This document shows positions 32,381 through 41,583 of a stretch of DNA of 64,000 nt, one piece after another. The notes under the pieces are model-generated. The model was not told the DNA's origin, searched no databases, and was given only the letters and a program-made list of their open reading frames with translations. The DNA lies in assembly GCF_047971185.1 (NCBI RefSeq), contig NZ_JBKDZH010000057.1, positions 7,047 through 71,046 on the forward strand, given 5' to 3'. Position 1 is the stretch's first letter. Each line of letters starts with the position of its first letter. The translations under genes and the position numbers were made by a program. The stretch is from Kluyvera sp047971185. GTDB lineage: Bacteria; Pseudomonadota; Gammaproteobacteria; Enterobacterales; Enterobacteriaceae.

Positions 32381-34528
32381 ATGCGTAACACACTGACTCG
32401 AGGGTCATTCGTACTCTCCGCCCTGCCGCTGTTTATCGCAGGTGCCGTTTCCGCTGCCACAGCCCACACAGCTCAACACAAAACCAGCAAAGAAGAGACT
32501 CTCGTCGTCACGGCGAACCGCTCGGAAAGTCACCTCTGGGAAAGCCCGGCGACCATTCAGGTCATCGATCATCAGACGTTGCAAAATTCCACCAGCACCT
32601 CGATTGCTGACGATCTCCAGGATATCCCCGGCGTTGAGGTCACCGATAACGCGCTGGCCGGGCGCAAGCAGATTCGTATTCGCGGCGAAGCCTCTTCGCG
32701 CGTGCTGATACTGATCGACGGTCAGGAGGTCACCTACCAACGCGCCGGCGATAACTATGGCGTTGGCCTGCTGATTGACGAGTCGGCGCTGGAGCGTATT
32801 GAGGTGGTGAAAGGTCCCTACTCCGTCCTGTACGGCTCACAGGCCATCGGCGGCGTAGTGAATTTTATCACCAAAAAAAGCGGCGATAAGCCGATCGCTG
32901 GCACCGTAAAAGCGGTCTACAACTCCTCTACCGCCGGCTGGGAAGAGTCTGCCGCTGCCTGGGGCAGCATCGGTCAGTTTGATTACCGCATCAACGGCAG
33001 CTACTCCGATCAGGGCGATCGCAAAACGCCGGATGGCCGTCTGCCCAATACCCACAACCGCAATAACAGCCAGGCCCTGTGGCTGGGCTACAACCTCGAT
33101 AACCAGCATGTTGGGCTGTCGCTCGACCGCTACCGGCTCGCTACGCAGACCTATTTTGAAGATCCGGACGGTGAGTACGATGCCTTCAGCGTCAAGCTGC
33201 CAAAACTGGAACGTGAGAAAGTCGGCCTGTTCTACGACGTGGACGTCAACGGCGACTACCTGAAGAAAATCCACATTGACGCCTATCAGCAGACCATTGA
33301 GCGCCAGTTTGAGAATGAAGTAAAAACGACGCAGCCTATTCCAAGCCCGATGATTCAGGTGCTGACCGTTCATAACCAGACTCAGACCCATGATAAGCAG
33401 TACACTCAGGGCATCACGCTGCAGAGCAATTTCTCCCTGCCGGCCAACAATGAACTGGTGCTTGGCGCGCAGTATAAGCGCGATCGCGTCTCCCAGACCT
33501 CGAACGGTAATACCACGAGCCAATCCGCCACCGGGCTGATCAATACCGCCACCCAAACCCGTTCCTACTATGAGTCCGAGCAGAGCAATACCTCACTGTT
33601 TGCACAGAACGACTGGCGCTTTGCGGATAACTGGACATGGACGCTGGGCGCGCGCCAGTACTGGCTCTCCTCAAAGCTGACCCGCGGCGATGGTCAGTCC
33701 GCGACCGCTGGCGTCATTAGCGATACGTCCATCCCAACCTCATCCACCAACGACCGCGAACTGGTCACCTCCACCAGCCTGCGCTACTCCGGCTTCGACA
33801 ACATTGAGCTGCGTGCCGCCTTCGCCCAGGGCTACGTCTTCCCCACGCTCTCGCAGCTGTTTATGCAGACGTCAGCGGGCGGCGGAACCACCTACGGCAA
33901 CCCGGATCTGGAAGCCGAGCACTCCAACAACGTCGAGCTGGGCGCCCGCTATAACGGCAACCTGTGGCTGGTGGACGGGGCCGTCTACTACTCGGAAGCG
34001 AAAGACTACATTGCCAGTATCGCCTGTTCCGGCCAGTCTCAGTGCAACGGCAACACCTCCTCCTCGCGCGGCGGATATTACTACTACGACAATATCGACC
34101 GCGCCAAAACCTGGGGCATGGAGCTGAGCGCGGAGTACAACGGTTGGATCGTTTCCCCTTACGTCAGCGGCAACCTGATCCGCCGTCAGTACGAAGGCCA
34201 GACGCTAAAAACCACCAATACCGGCGAACCCAGCGTCAACGGTCGTATCGGGGTAAAACACACGCTGATGCTGAATCAGGCCAACGTGACCTCGGATATC
34301 TACATCCGTGCGGCTTCCAGCGCCAAAGATGACACCGGCAGCAAAGAAGTCCGCACTCCAGGCTGGGCCACGCTAAACCTGGCGGTTAACACCGAATTTG
34401 GTGCTGAAGACCAGTATCAGGTCAATCTGGCCCTGAATAACCTCACCGATAAACGCTACCGCACGGCGCACGAATCCATTCCTGCGGCGGGCTTTAACGC
34501 GGCTATCGGCTTTGCATGGAACTTCTGA
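32381..34528 (+). CDS. TonB-dependent receptor, probable heme receptor
   Basis: This outer-membrane receptor (715 aa) has a signal peptide ending near AVSAATA, a TonB-box-like start (EETLVVTANR), a plug domain (SIADDLQDIPGVEV, VLILIDGQEV, RIEVVKGPYSVLYGSQAIGGVVN) and a 22-strand barrel ending in Phe (IGFAWNF). Heme uptake is inferred from the operon. It lacks the clear FRAP motif of ShuA/HmuR-type receptors (FVFPTLSQLF stands there) and has NPDL in place of NPNL, so its sequence is closer to CirA-like receptors. Two adjacent ATGs; the second has better spacing. Its stop overlaps the chuT start (TGATG). Confidence 0.88.
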   Translation: MRNTLTRGSFVLSALPLFIAGAVSAATAHTAQHKTSKEETLVVTANRSESHLWESPATIQVIDHQTLQNSTSTSIADDLQDIPGVEVTDNALAGRKQIRIRGEASSRVLILIDGQEVTYQRAGDNYGVGLLIDESALERIEVVKGPYSVLYGSQAIGGVVNFITKKSGDKPIAGTVKAVYNSSTAGWEESAAAWGSIGQFDYRINGSYSDQGDRKTPDGRLPNTHNRNNSQALWLGYNLDNQHVGLSLDRYRLATQTYFEDPDGEYDAFSVKLPKLEREKVGLFYDVDVNGDYLKKIHIDAYQQTIERQFENEVKTTQPIPSPMIQVLTVHNQTQTHDKQYTQGITLQSNFSLPANNELVLGAQYKRDRVSQTSNGNTTSQSATGLINTATQTRSYYESEQSNTSLFAQNDWRFADNWTWTLGARQYWLSSKLTRGDGQSATAGVISDTSIPTSSTNDRELVTSTSLRYSGFDNIELRAAFAQGYVFPTLSQLFMQTSAGGGTTYGNPDLEAEHSNNVELGARYNGNLWLVDGAVYYSEAKDYIASIACSGQSQCNGNTSSSRGGYYYYDNIDRAKTWGMELSAEYNGWIVSPYVSGNLIRRQYEGQTLKTTNTGEPSVNGRIGVKHTLMLNQANVTSDIYIRAASSAKDDTGSKEVRTPGWATLNLAVNTEFGAEDQYQVNLALNNLTDKRYRTAHESIPAAGFNAAIGFAWNF

Positions 34529-35355
34529 TGATAAAAAAACTGGCGATTGGACTCCTGGCGCTCACCTGCGCGCTAAGCACGCAGGCCGCCGAGCGCATTG
34601 TGGTGGCGGGCGGCTCGCTCACCGAACTGATTTATGCCATGGGCGCGGGTAGCAGCGTGGTTGGGGTGGATGAAACCACCTCTTATCCCCCGGAAACCGC
34701 CGCGCTGCCGCACATTGGCTACTGGAAGCAGCTCAGCAGCGAAGGCATTTTGTCGCTGCGCCCGAGCCGTTTTATTACCTGGCAGGACGCGGGGCCGCAG
34801 CTGGTGTTAGAGCAGCTGCGCTCGCAGAAGGTTGACGTTGTCACCCTGCCCCGCGTGCCGGCCACCGTCGACCAGATGTACGCCAACATCCACGCGCTCG
34901 CGAAAACGCTGGGCGTAGAGGACCAGGGGAATGCGCTGGTTGACGATATCCGTCAGCGTCTGGAGAAGGTGGCGCAGAGCAGCGCCAGCAAACCGGCGCC
35001 GGTGAAAGCGCTGTTTATCCTCAGCGCGGGCGGCAGCGCGCCGCAGGTGGCGGGCCAGGGTAGCGTCGCCGACGCCATTATGACGCTCGCGGGCGCACAA
35101 AACGTGGCGCAGCACCCGCAATATCGCAGCTACAGCGCCGAGGCGCTGATTGCCGCCAATCCGCAGGTAATAGTCGTCACCTCACAGATGGTGGAAGGCG
35201 ACATCAACCGCCTGAGCACCATCGCCGGCATTACCCGCACCGCGGCGTGGAAAAACAAGCGGATCGTCATTCTCGATCAGGCGCTGATCCTGGGGATGGG
35301 GCCGCGCGTCGCCGACGCCGTTGAAACGCTGCACCGCCAGTTCTGGCCAAACTAA
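34528..35355 (+). CDS. chuT: Heme ABC transporter periplasmic binding protein
   Basis: A 275-aa periplasmic protein with a signal peptide (ending TQAAE) and the FecB/BtuF-like fold: ERIVVAGGSLTELIYAMGAG, GVDETTSYP, IGYWKQLSSEGILSLRPS, and a C-terminal GMGPRVADAVETLH. This is the ShuT/HmuT/HutB family that passes heme to the ChuUV permease. Start chosen at the ATG overlapping the receptor stop. Confidence 0.9.
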   Translation: MIKKLAIGLLALTCALSTQAAERIVVAGGSLTELIYAMGAGSSVVGVDETTSYPPETAALPHIGYWKQLSSEGILSLRPSRFITWQDAGPQLVLEQLRSQKVDVVTLPRVPATVDQMYANIHALAKTLGVEDQGNALVDDIRQRLEKVAQSSASKPAPVKALFILSAGGSAPQVAGQGSVADAIMTLAGAQNVAQHPQYRSYSAEALIAANPQVIVVTSQMVEGDINRLSTIAGITRTAAWKNKRIVILDQALILGMGPRVADAVETLHRQFWPN

Positions 35356-35375
35356 AGGACGTTGAAATACCCGTT

Positions 35376-36716
35376 ATGCTGAATACGACAAACGAGCTGG
35401 ATCTCACCCCGCATTTTGCGCTGGAGGGCGGTCAGCCCTTCAAAGACCGCCGGGCCACCATGCCCTGGCGTGGCGCTATCCCCATTGCTAAAGAGCAGCT
35501 GGCGCACACCTGGCTGGAGGTGCTAAGCCACGCCACGCCGCCGCGTAAGCGCCTGCTGTATCTGCATATTCCGTTTTGCGCCACCCACTGCACCTTCTGC
35601 GGTTTTTATCAGAACCGCTATGAAGAAGATCGCTGCGCGCGCTACACCGATGCGCTGCTGCGCGAAATCGAGATGGAAGCCGACAGCGTGCTGCATCAGT
35701 CCGCGCCGATCCACGCGGTCTACTTTGGCGGCGGTACGCCGTCCGCACTCTCGGCGGGCGACCTGGCGCGTATTATCACCGCCCTGCGCGCGCGCCTGCC
35801 GCTGGCGCCGGACTGTGAAATCACCATTGAAGGACGGGTGCTGAACTTCGACGACGCGCGCATCGACGCCTGTCTGGACGCGGGGGCCAACCGTTTTTCT
35901 ATCGGTATTCAGTCATTTAACAGCAAAATTCGTAAAAAAATGGCCCGCACCTCCGACGGCCCTACGGCCATCACTTTTATGGAAGGGCTGGTGCGCCGCG
36001 ATCGTGCGGCGGTGGTCTGCGACCTGCTGTTTGGCCTGCCGGGGCAGGACGCCAGGCTGTGGGGCGAAGACCTGGCGATCGCCCGCGATATCGGGCTGGA
36101 CGGCGTCGACCTCTATGCCCTCAACCTACTGCCGAACACCCCGCTCGGCAAGGCCGTCGAAAATGGCCGTACGCAGGTACCGCAACCCGCGGAACGTCGC
36201 GATCTCTACCTTCAGGGCTGTGATTTTATGGACCAGGCGGGCTGGCGCTGCATCAGCAACAGCCACTGGGCGCGCACTACCCGCGAACGCAACCTCTATA
36301 ACCTGCTGATTAAGCAAGGCGCCGACTGCCTGGCGCTGGGGTCCGGTGCCGGCGGCTCGGTAAACGGCTATTCGTGGATGGTGGAACGCGACCTGAATCG
36401 TTGGCATGAATCGATCGCCGCGGGCAAAAAGCCGCTGATGATGATGATGCGCACCGCCGATCGCGGCTTCCAATGGCGTCATACGCTGCAGTCCGGCGTG
36501 GAAACCGCCCGTGTACCGCTAGATGCGCTCACGCCGCACGCCGCGCGCCTTGCCCCGCTGCTGGCGCAATGGCACCGCGCCGGGCTCACCCGCGATGCGT
36601 CCACCTGCCTGCGCCTGACCAACGAAGGACGCTTCTGGGCAAGCAACATTTTACAGTCTCTTGATGAGTTAATTCAGGAGCTTAACGCACCGCGCATTGC
36701 GGTAGAAACCCCATAA
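35376..36716 (+). CDS. chuW: ChuW/HutW radical SAM heme-utilization enzyme
   Basis: This 446-aa radical S-adenosylmethionine protein is related to HemN. The iron-sulfur motif HIPFCATHCTFCGFYQ (CxxxCxxC) is at about residues 65-80, followed by VYFGGGTPSAL, DCEITIEGR, and RFSIGIQSFN. ChuW opens heme anaerobically to anaerobilin with release of iron; HutW of Vibrio is the same family. Its place between binding protein and ChuX fits the chu order in pathogenic E. coli. Confidence 0.9.
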   Translation: MLNTTNELDLTPHFALEGGQPFKDRRATMPWRGAIPIAKEQLAHTWLEVLSHATPPRKRLLYLHIPFCATHCTFCGFYQNRYEEDRCARYTDALLREIEMEADSVLHQSAPIHAVYFGGGTPSALSAGDLARIITALRARLPLAPDCEITIEGRVLNFDDARIDACLDAGANRFSIGIQSFNSKIRKKMARTSDGPTAITFMEGLVRRDRAAVVCDLLFGLPGQDARLWGEDLAIARDIGLDGVDLYALNLLPNTPLGKAVENGRTQVPQPAERRDLYLQGCDFMDQAGWRCISNSHWARTTRERNLYNLLIKQGADCLALGSGAGGSVNGYSWMVERDLNRWHESIAAGKKPLMMMMRTADRGFQWRHTLQSGVETARVPLDALTPHAARLAPLLAQWHRAGLTRDASTCLRLTNEGRFWASNILQSLDELIQELNAPRIAVETP

Positions 36717-36728
36717 CAGGAGTTAATG

Positions 36729-37223
36729 ATGAGCAATATCTCACTGCAGGACTTTTTAAAAACCGAGCCTGACGGCACCCTGGAAGCCATCGCCGGGCAA
36801 TACAACACCACCCTGCTGGAGGTAGTGAAAAACGTGCCGTCGCATACCCTGGTCACCGGCGACAAGTTTGACACCGTCTGGGATACCGTCTGTGAATGGG
36901 GCAAAGTCACCACGCTGGTTCATACCGCCGACGTTATTCTGGAATTTACCGGCGAGCTGCCGTCCGGCTTCCACCGCCACGGCTACTTTAACCTGCGCGG
37001 TAAAAAAGGCATGACCGGCCACATCAAGGCCGAAAACTGCACCCATATTGCCCTCGTTGAGCGCAAATTCATGGCCATGGACACCGCCTCCATTCTGTTC
37101 TTCAACGCGGCGGGCAGCGCGATGTTCAAAATTTTCCTCGGCCGTGACGACCACCGCCAACTGCTGAGCGAACAGGTTGACGCCTTCCGCACCCTGGCCG
37201 CTGCGCTGAAAGGGGAAGCCTGA
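36729..37223 (+). CDS. chuX: ChuX/HutX heme-trafficking protein
   Basis: This 164-aa cytoplasmic protein belongs to the HutX/ChuX family, which binds heme and hands it to the degrading enzyme. Segments: DFLKTEPDGTLEAIAGQY, GDKFDTVWDTVCEWG, LPSGFHRHGYFNLR and VERKFMAMDTASILFFN. Of two neighbouring ATGs, the second has better spacing from GGAG. It overlaps chuY by one base. Confidence 0.92.
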   Translation: MSNISLQDFLKTEPDGTLEAIAGQYNTTLLEVVKNVPSHTLVTGDKFDTVWDTVCEWGKVTTLVHTADVILEFTGELPSGFHRHGYFNLRGKKGMTGHIKAENCTHIALVERKFMAMDTASILFFNAAGSAMFKIFLGRDDHRQLLSEQVDAFRTLAAALKGEA

Positions 37224-37846
37224 TGAGCCCATGGCTGATTTTCGGCGCGGGCGGCAAGGGCGTTGGCGCGCTGACGGTTGAGCGCGCGCTGGCGGAAAAG
37301 CGCCCGGTGGTCGCGCTGGTGCGCAAGCCAGAAGCCGCGCTTCGCCTGGAAGCCAGGGGCGTTCAGGTGGTGATCGGCGACGCCTGCTATGCCGAACGCG
37401 TGGCGCTGGCCTGCCAGGCGGCGGGCCCGACGGCAACGGTCATTTCCTCGATGGGCGGCGCGCAAGACTATCTGGCGCACCGCACGGTGATTGATGAGGC
37501 GGAAAAAGCGGGTATTCGCCGCATGATCCTCGTCTCATCGCTGGGCTGCGGCGACAGCTGGCCGTACCTTTCCGATCGCGCCAAAGCGGCGTTTGGTCAG
37601 GCGGTAAGGGAGAAAACCCTGGCGGAAAGCTGGCTGCAAACCAGCGCACTTGATTATGCCATTTTGCGTCCCGGCGGGCTGCTGAGCGGCGAGGCTACCG
37701 GCAACGCGCAGCGCTTCCAGCAGCAGGAAGTGCACGGTTTTGTGCAGCGTGCCGACGTTGCCGCGCACATTCAGGCGCTGGCCGCCAAGCCAGCGCTGGG
37801 CCATCAGGTCTACAGCCTGGTTGAGCCGGGCCTCAAACCGGCTTAA
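37223..37846 (+). CDS. chuY: ChuY-like NAD(P)H-binding reductase
   Basis: A 207-aa Rossmann-fold protein of the NAD(P)-binding (NmrA/SDR-like) group, with FGAGGKGVGALTVERAL as the nucleotide site, VISSMGGAQDY, and LRPGGLLSGEATG. ChuY reduces anaerobilin, the product of ChuW, using NADPH. The start codon overlaps the chuX stop (TGATG). Confidence 0.88.
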   Translation: MSPWLIFGAGGKGVGALTVERALAEKRPVVALVRKPEAALRLEARGVQVVIGDACYAERVALACQAAGPTATVISSMGGAQDYLAHRTVIDEAEKAGIRRMILVSSLGCGDSWPYLSDRAKAAFGQAVREKTLAESWLQTSALDYAILRPGGLLSGEATGNAQRFQQQEVHGFVQRADVAAHIQALAAKPALGHQVYSLVEPGLKPA

Positions 37847-37897
37847 TCCCTTCGCGGCGCTGCCCGTCAGCGCCGCAATGATGTTATGGAGATTCGC

Positions 37898-38890
37898 GTG
37901 TTTAAGGATTCACTCTCTTCCTTCAGCGTTTTTATCGGCCTGCTGCTGATGCTGGCGACCCTCGTGCTGGTCGGCGCCAGCCAGGGGGCGCTAAAAATAA
38001 CCCTGGCTTCCCTGCTGGATGAACAGTATCGCGATATCTGGCTCAATATTCGCCTGCCGCGCGTGCTGCTGGCGGTGCTAGTCGGCGGCGCGCTGGCGAC
38101 GGCGGGGGTGATTATGCAGGGGCTGTTTCGCAACCCGATGGCCGACCCCGGCCTGCTCGGCGTCAGCAGCGGCTCGGCGCTGATGGTCGGCGTGGCGATT
38201 ATCTTCCCGATCTCGTTACCGGCGGTGGTGATGCTGTACGAGCAGATGATCTTCGCCGTCGCCGGGAGTCTGGTGGTCTGCGCGGTTATTTTCCTGATTA
38301 GCCTGCGCCACATTCACGGCGGCATGATGCAGCTGCTGCTGGCCGGTATCGCCATCAACGCGCTGTGCGGCGCGGCGATTGGCGTACTGAGCTACGTTGG
38401 CGATGAACAGCAGCTACGCCAGCTGACCCTGTGGATGATGGGCAGCCTCGGGCAGGCACAGTGGCCAACGCTGCTGGTCGCCGCCTCGTTTGCCCTCCCG
38501 GCGATGGTGGCCACTGGCTGGCTGGCCACCACCCTCAATCTGCTCCAGCTGGGCGACGAAGAGGCGCACTACCTCGGCGTGAACGTGAAGCGTCAGCGCC
38601 AGCTGCTGCTTTTACTCAGCTCGCTGCTGGTCGGCGCCGCCGTCTCGGTCAGCGGCGTTATCGGCTTTATTGGCCTGGTGATCCCCCATCTGATTCGCAT
38701 GACTATCGGCGCCGATCACCGCTGGCTGATCCCCTGCTCAACCCTCGCCGGTGCCTGCCTGCTGCTGGTGGCCGATACGCTGGCCCGCACGCTGGTACAG
38801 CCTGCTGAAATGCCGGTTGGTCTGCTAACCAGCCTGATTGGCGGGCCGTACTTTTTATGGCTAATCCTGCGCACCCGGAGAGCACTATGA
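37898..38890 (+). CDS. chuU: Heme ABC transporter permease
   Basis: A FecCD-family permease of 330 aa with ten expected helices: RLPRVLLAVLVGGALATAGVIMQGLFRNPMADP and GFIGLVIPHLIRM are family hallmarks. It forms the inner-membrane channel with HmuV. A GTG start with GGAG six bases upstream was preferred over an ATG four codons earlier that overlaps that ribosome site. Its stop overlaps the hmuV start (ATGA). Confidence 0.92.
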   Translation: MFKDSLSSFSVFIGLLLMLATLVLVGASQGALKITLASLLDEQYRDIWLNIRLPRVLLAVLVGGALATAGVIMQGLFRNPMADPGLLGVSSGSALMVGVAIIFPISLPAVVMLYEQMIFAVAGSLVVCAVIFLISLRHIHGGMMQLLLAGIAINALCGAAIGVLSYVGDEQQLRQLTLWMMGSLGQAQWPTLLVAASFALPAMVATGWLATTLNLLQLGDEEAHYLGVNVKRQRQLLLLLSSLLVGAAVSVSGVIGFIGLVIPHLIRMTIGADHRWLIPCSTLAGACLLLVADTLARTLVQPAEMPVGLLTSLIGGPYFLWLILRTRRAL

Positions 38891-39654
38891 TTAACGCCCA
38901 GAACCTGACCTACAGCCTTAACGGGCGTCGCCTGACCAATAACGTTTCGCTGACGCTGCCCGGCGGCGAAATCGTGGCGATTCTGGGGCCTAACGGCGCG
39001 GGCAAATCGACGTTGCTGCGCCAGCTTACCGGCTATCTGCAACCGGACAGCGGCCGCTGTTCGCTGTTCGGGCGGCCGTTAACCGACTGGCCAACGGCAG
39101 AGCTGGCGAAGACGCGCGCGGTCATGCGCCAGAACAGCCACATGGCGTTTCCGTTCAGCGTGATGGAAGTGATTCGCATGGGCCGCCACCCGCACCGCAC
39201 CCGTAACCCGCGCGATGAGAGCGAGCAGATTATGGCGTTGTGCGGCTGTCGCGAGCTGGCGTCGCGCGACTACCGCCACCTCTCCGGCGGCGAGCAGCAA
39301 CGGGTACAGCTGGCGCGGCTGTTAGTCCAGCTCTGGGAACCGGAACCGTCGCCCAAATGGCTGTTTCTGGATGAGCCGACCTCGGCGCTGGATATTCATC
39401 ACCAGCAGCATTTGTTCCGCCTGCTGCGCCAGCTGGTAGAGGAGCGTCAGTTTAATGTCTGCTGCGTGTTGCACGACCTCAACCTGGCCGCGCGCTACGC
39501 CGACCGCATTATCCTGCTGGAAAAGGGACAGGTGGTGGATAACGGCGCGCCGCAGGAGGTGCTGACCGAATCGGCGCTGCGCAACCTTTACCAGGCGGAG
39601 ATTTCCGTCGCGCATGCTGATGATGACGCGCCGCTGATCGTCCTCGACAGATAG
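38887..39654 (+). CDS. hmuV: HmuV, heme ABC transporter ATPase
   Basis: A 255-aa ATPase with Walker A GPNGAGKSTLL, signature LSGGEQQRVQLARLL, Walker B WLFLDEPTSALD and switch His HDLNLAARYAD. It powers ChuTUV heme import and ends the operon. The ATG overlaps the permease stop. No hemS/chuS-type aerobic heme-degrading gene is present in the operon. Confidence 0.95.
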   Translation: MINAQNLTYSLNGRRLTNNVSLTLPGGEIVAILGPNGAGKSTLLRQLTGYLQPDSGRCSLFGRPLTDWPTAELAKTRAVMRQNSHMAFPFSVMEVIRMGRHPHRTRNPRDESEQIMALCGCRELASRDYRHLSGGEQQRVQLARLLVQLWEPEPSPKWLFLDEPTSALDIHHQQHLFRLLRQLVEERQFNVCCVLHDLNLAARYADRIILLEKGQVVDNGAPQEVLTESALRNLYQAEISVAHADDDAPLIVLDR

Positions 39655-39672
39655 CCGTGTACCGGGCCGAAT

Positions 39673-40752
39673 TCAGTTAATGCGCTGCTCGTCCTCGCCA
39701 AAGACCAGCACGTCGCGGCTGGAAAAGTGCGCGCGGTACTCCGCGCCCACCACCAGATCGCGGCCGTGTCGAGTCTCAATCGTCAACGTGCCGCCCTGCG
39801 CGCCGCGGGCGTAGGCAAAGGTTTCGCTGCCCAGCTGTTCCAGCAGGTCAATGGTCACCGTCAACGCACCGTCGCCGCTTTCGCGGAACTGCTTGGGCCG
39901 AATCCCCAGTTTCACCCGGCTGCCCGGGGCCACCGCGCGGCGAATCGGCACCTCCAGCAGCGCGTCGTCAAACTCCGGTAAACGCACGCGGATCCCCTGC
40001 TCGTTCTGCCACACCACAATCGCGTTGATAAAATTCATCCGCGGCGAGCCGATAAACCCGGCGACAAACAGGTTCGCCGGGTTGTCGTAGAGCTCGAGCG
40101 GCGAGCCTATCTGCTCAATGACGCCGGCGCGCAGCACCACGATTTTGTCCGCCAGCGTCATCGCTTCGACCTGATCGTGGGTCACGTACACGGTGGTGCT
40201 TTTCAGCTCCCGGTGCAGGCGCGCGATTTCGATACGCATCTGCACGCGCAGCTCCGCGTCCAGGTTAGAGAGCGGTTCATCGAACAAAAACACCTTCGGA
40301 TCGCGGACAATAGCCCGTCCAATGGCCACGCGCTGGCGCTGGCCGCCGGAGAGCGCTTTCGGCTTGCGCGTGAGCAGATGCTCCAGCTCCAGCGCTTTCG
40401 CCGCCGCCATCACCTTGCGTTCAATCACCTCTTTCGCCACACCCGCGTGCTTGAGAGCAAACGCCATGTTGTCGCGCACGGTCATGTGCGGATACAGCGC
40501 GTAGGTCTGAAACACCATCGCGATGCCGCGCTGGGAAGGTTCCGCGTCGTTCATACGCACGCCGTCGATGGTCAATTCGCCCGCGCTGAGATCCTCCAGC
40601 CCGGAGATCATCCGCAACAGCGTCGATTTCCCGCAGCCCGACGGGCCAACGAAAACCACAAACTCGCCGTCGTTGATGGTCAGATCCACGCCCTTAATGA
40701 TGTCGATTTTTCCAAACGACTTTTTTACCCCGGCCAGTCTGACTTCAGCCAT
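39673..40752 (-). CDS. Sugar ABC transporter ATPase (UgpC/MalK/LacK type)
   Basis: A 359-aa ATPase of carbohydrate uptake type 1: Walker A GPSGCGKSTLL, SGGQRQRVAIGRA, Walker B FLFDEPLSNLD, H-loop YVTHDQVEAM, then the C-terminal TOBE/OB regulatory domain (KLGIRPKQF...). It is the last gene of a binding protein-permease-permease-ATPase operon and is convergent with hmuV, with only 18 bases between. Confidence 0.93.
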   Translation of the reverse strand: MAEVRLAGVKKSFGKIDIIKGVDLTINDGEFVVFVGPSGCGKSTLLRMISGLEDLSAGELTIDGVRMNDAEPSQRGIAMVFQTYALYPHMTVRDNMAFALKHAGVAKEVIERKVMAAAKALELEHLLTRKPKALSGGQRQRVAIGRAIVRDPKVFLFDEPLSNLDAELRVQMRIEIARLHRELKSTTVYVTHDQVEAMTLADKIVVLRAGVIEQIGSPLELYDNPANLFVAGFIGSPRMNFINAIVVWQNEQGIRVRLPEFDDALLEVPIRRAVAPGSRVKLGIRPKQFRESGDGALTVTIDLLEQLGSETFAYARGAQGGTLTIETRHGRDLVVGAEYRAHFSSRDVLVFGEDEQRIN

Positions 40753-40767
40753 GACTCACTCCTTGCA

Positions 40768-41583
40768 TTATTTCACCGACCCCAACATGCCCTGCACGAA
40801 CTGTTTTTGCATGGCGAAGAACACCACCAGCGTCGGCAGCGTGGCCAGAATCGCCGCCAGCATAATGACGCCAAAATCCGGCACATAGGCAGAGCCCAGC
40901 GACGAGAGGGCCAGCGTGAATGTTTTTTGTTCATTGGATTGCAGGATTATTAATGGCCATAGATAGCTATTCCAGGCGGTCATAAACGCAATAATAAAGG
41001 CCGCCGCATAGGTCGAACGCATCACCGGCACGTAGACAAACAGAAAAATTTTCCACTCTTTCAGGCCGTCCACTCGCGCGGCATCACGCAGATCGGCGGG
41101 AAAAGCTTTCGAGCTTTGGCGGAAATAGAAGATCAGATACACCGATGCTATGGTCGGCAGGATCACCGCCATATGCGTATCCACCAGATCGAAAGTCGCC
41201 ATCAGAATAAACAGCGGGATCATCATCGCGGCAAAGGGGATCATCATGGTCAACAGCAGCCCCTGATAGATCCGCTCCTTAAACGCCGATCGGAACATCT
41301 CAAAGCCGTAGCCCGCCATCGAGGAAACCAGCAGAGTCAGCAGCGTGCCGACGATGGCAATTTTGCCGGTATTCCAGAACAGTTGCCCAACGTCAAAGGT
41401 CTGGCTGAATTTAACGTAGTTATCCAGCAGCGCCGTGCCAAAGAACAGCCGGCCCTTCACAATATCTACGCTCTCATTGGTGGCGCCAATCGCCATCCAG
41501 ATAAACGGGAAAATAGAGATAAAAGCGGTAATGGCGAGCAGGCAATAAGTCACCGCCATTCTCAGCGTGCGCAGGCGAATCAT
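40768..41583 (-). CDS. Sugar ABC permease (LacG/MalG type)
   Basis: A 271-aa inner-membrane permease with six helices; the EAA coupling loop reads LRDAARVDGLKEWKIFLFVYVP. The closest recognisable type is LacG/UgpE. It overlaps the preceding permease gene by four bases and is 15 bases before the ATPase gene. Confidence 0.9.
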   Translation of the reverse strand: MIRLRTLRMAVTYCLLAITAFISIFPFIWMAIGATNESVDIVKGRLFFGTALLDNYVKFSQTFDVGQLFWNTGKIAIVGTLLTLLVSSMAGYGFEMFRSAFKERIYQGLLLTMMIPFAAMMIPLFILMATFDLVDTHMAVILPTIASVYLIFYFRQSSKAFPADLRDAARVDGLKEWKIFLFVYVPVMRSTYAAAFIIAFMTAWNSYLWPLIILQSNEQKTFTLALSSLGSAYVPDFGVIMLAAILATLPTLVVFFAMQKQFVQGMLGSVK

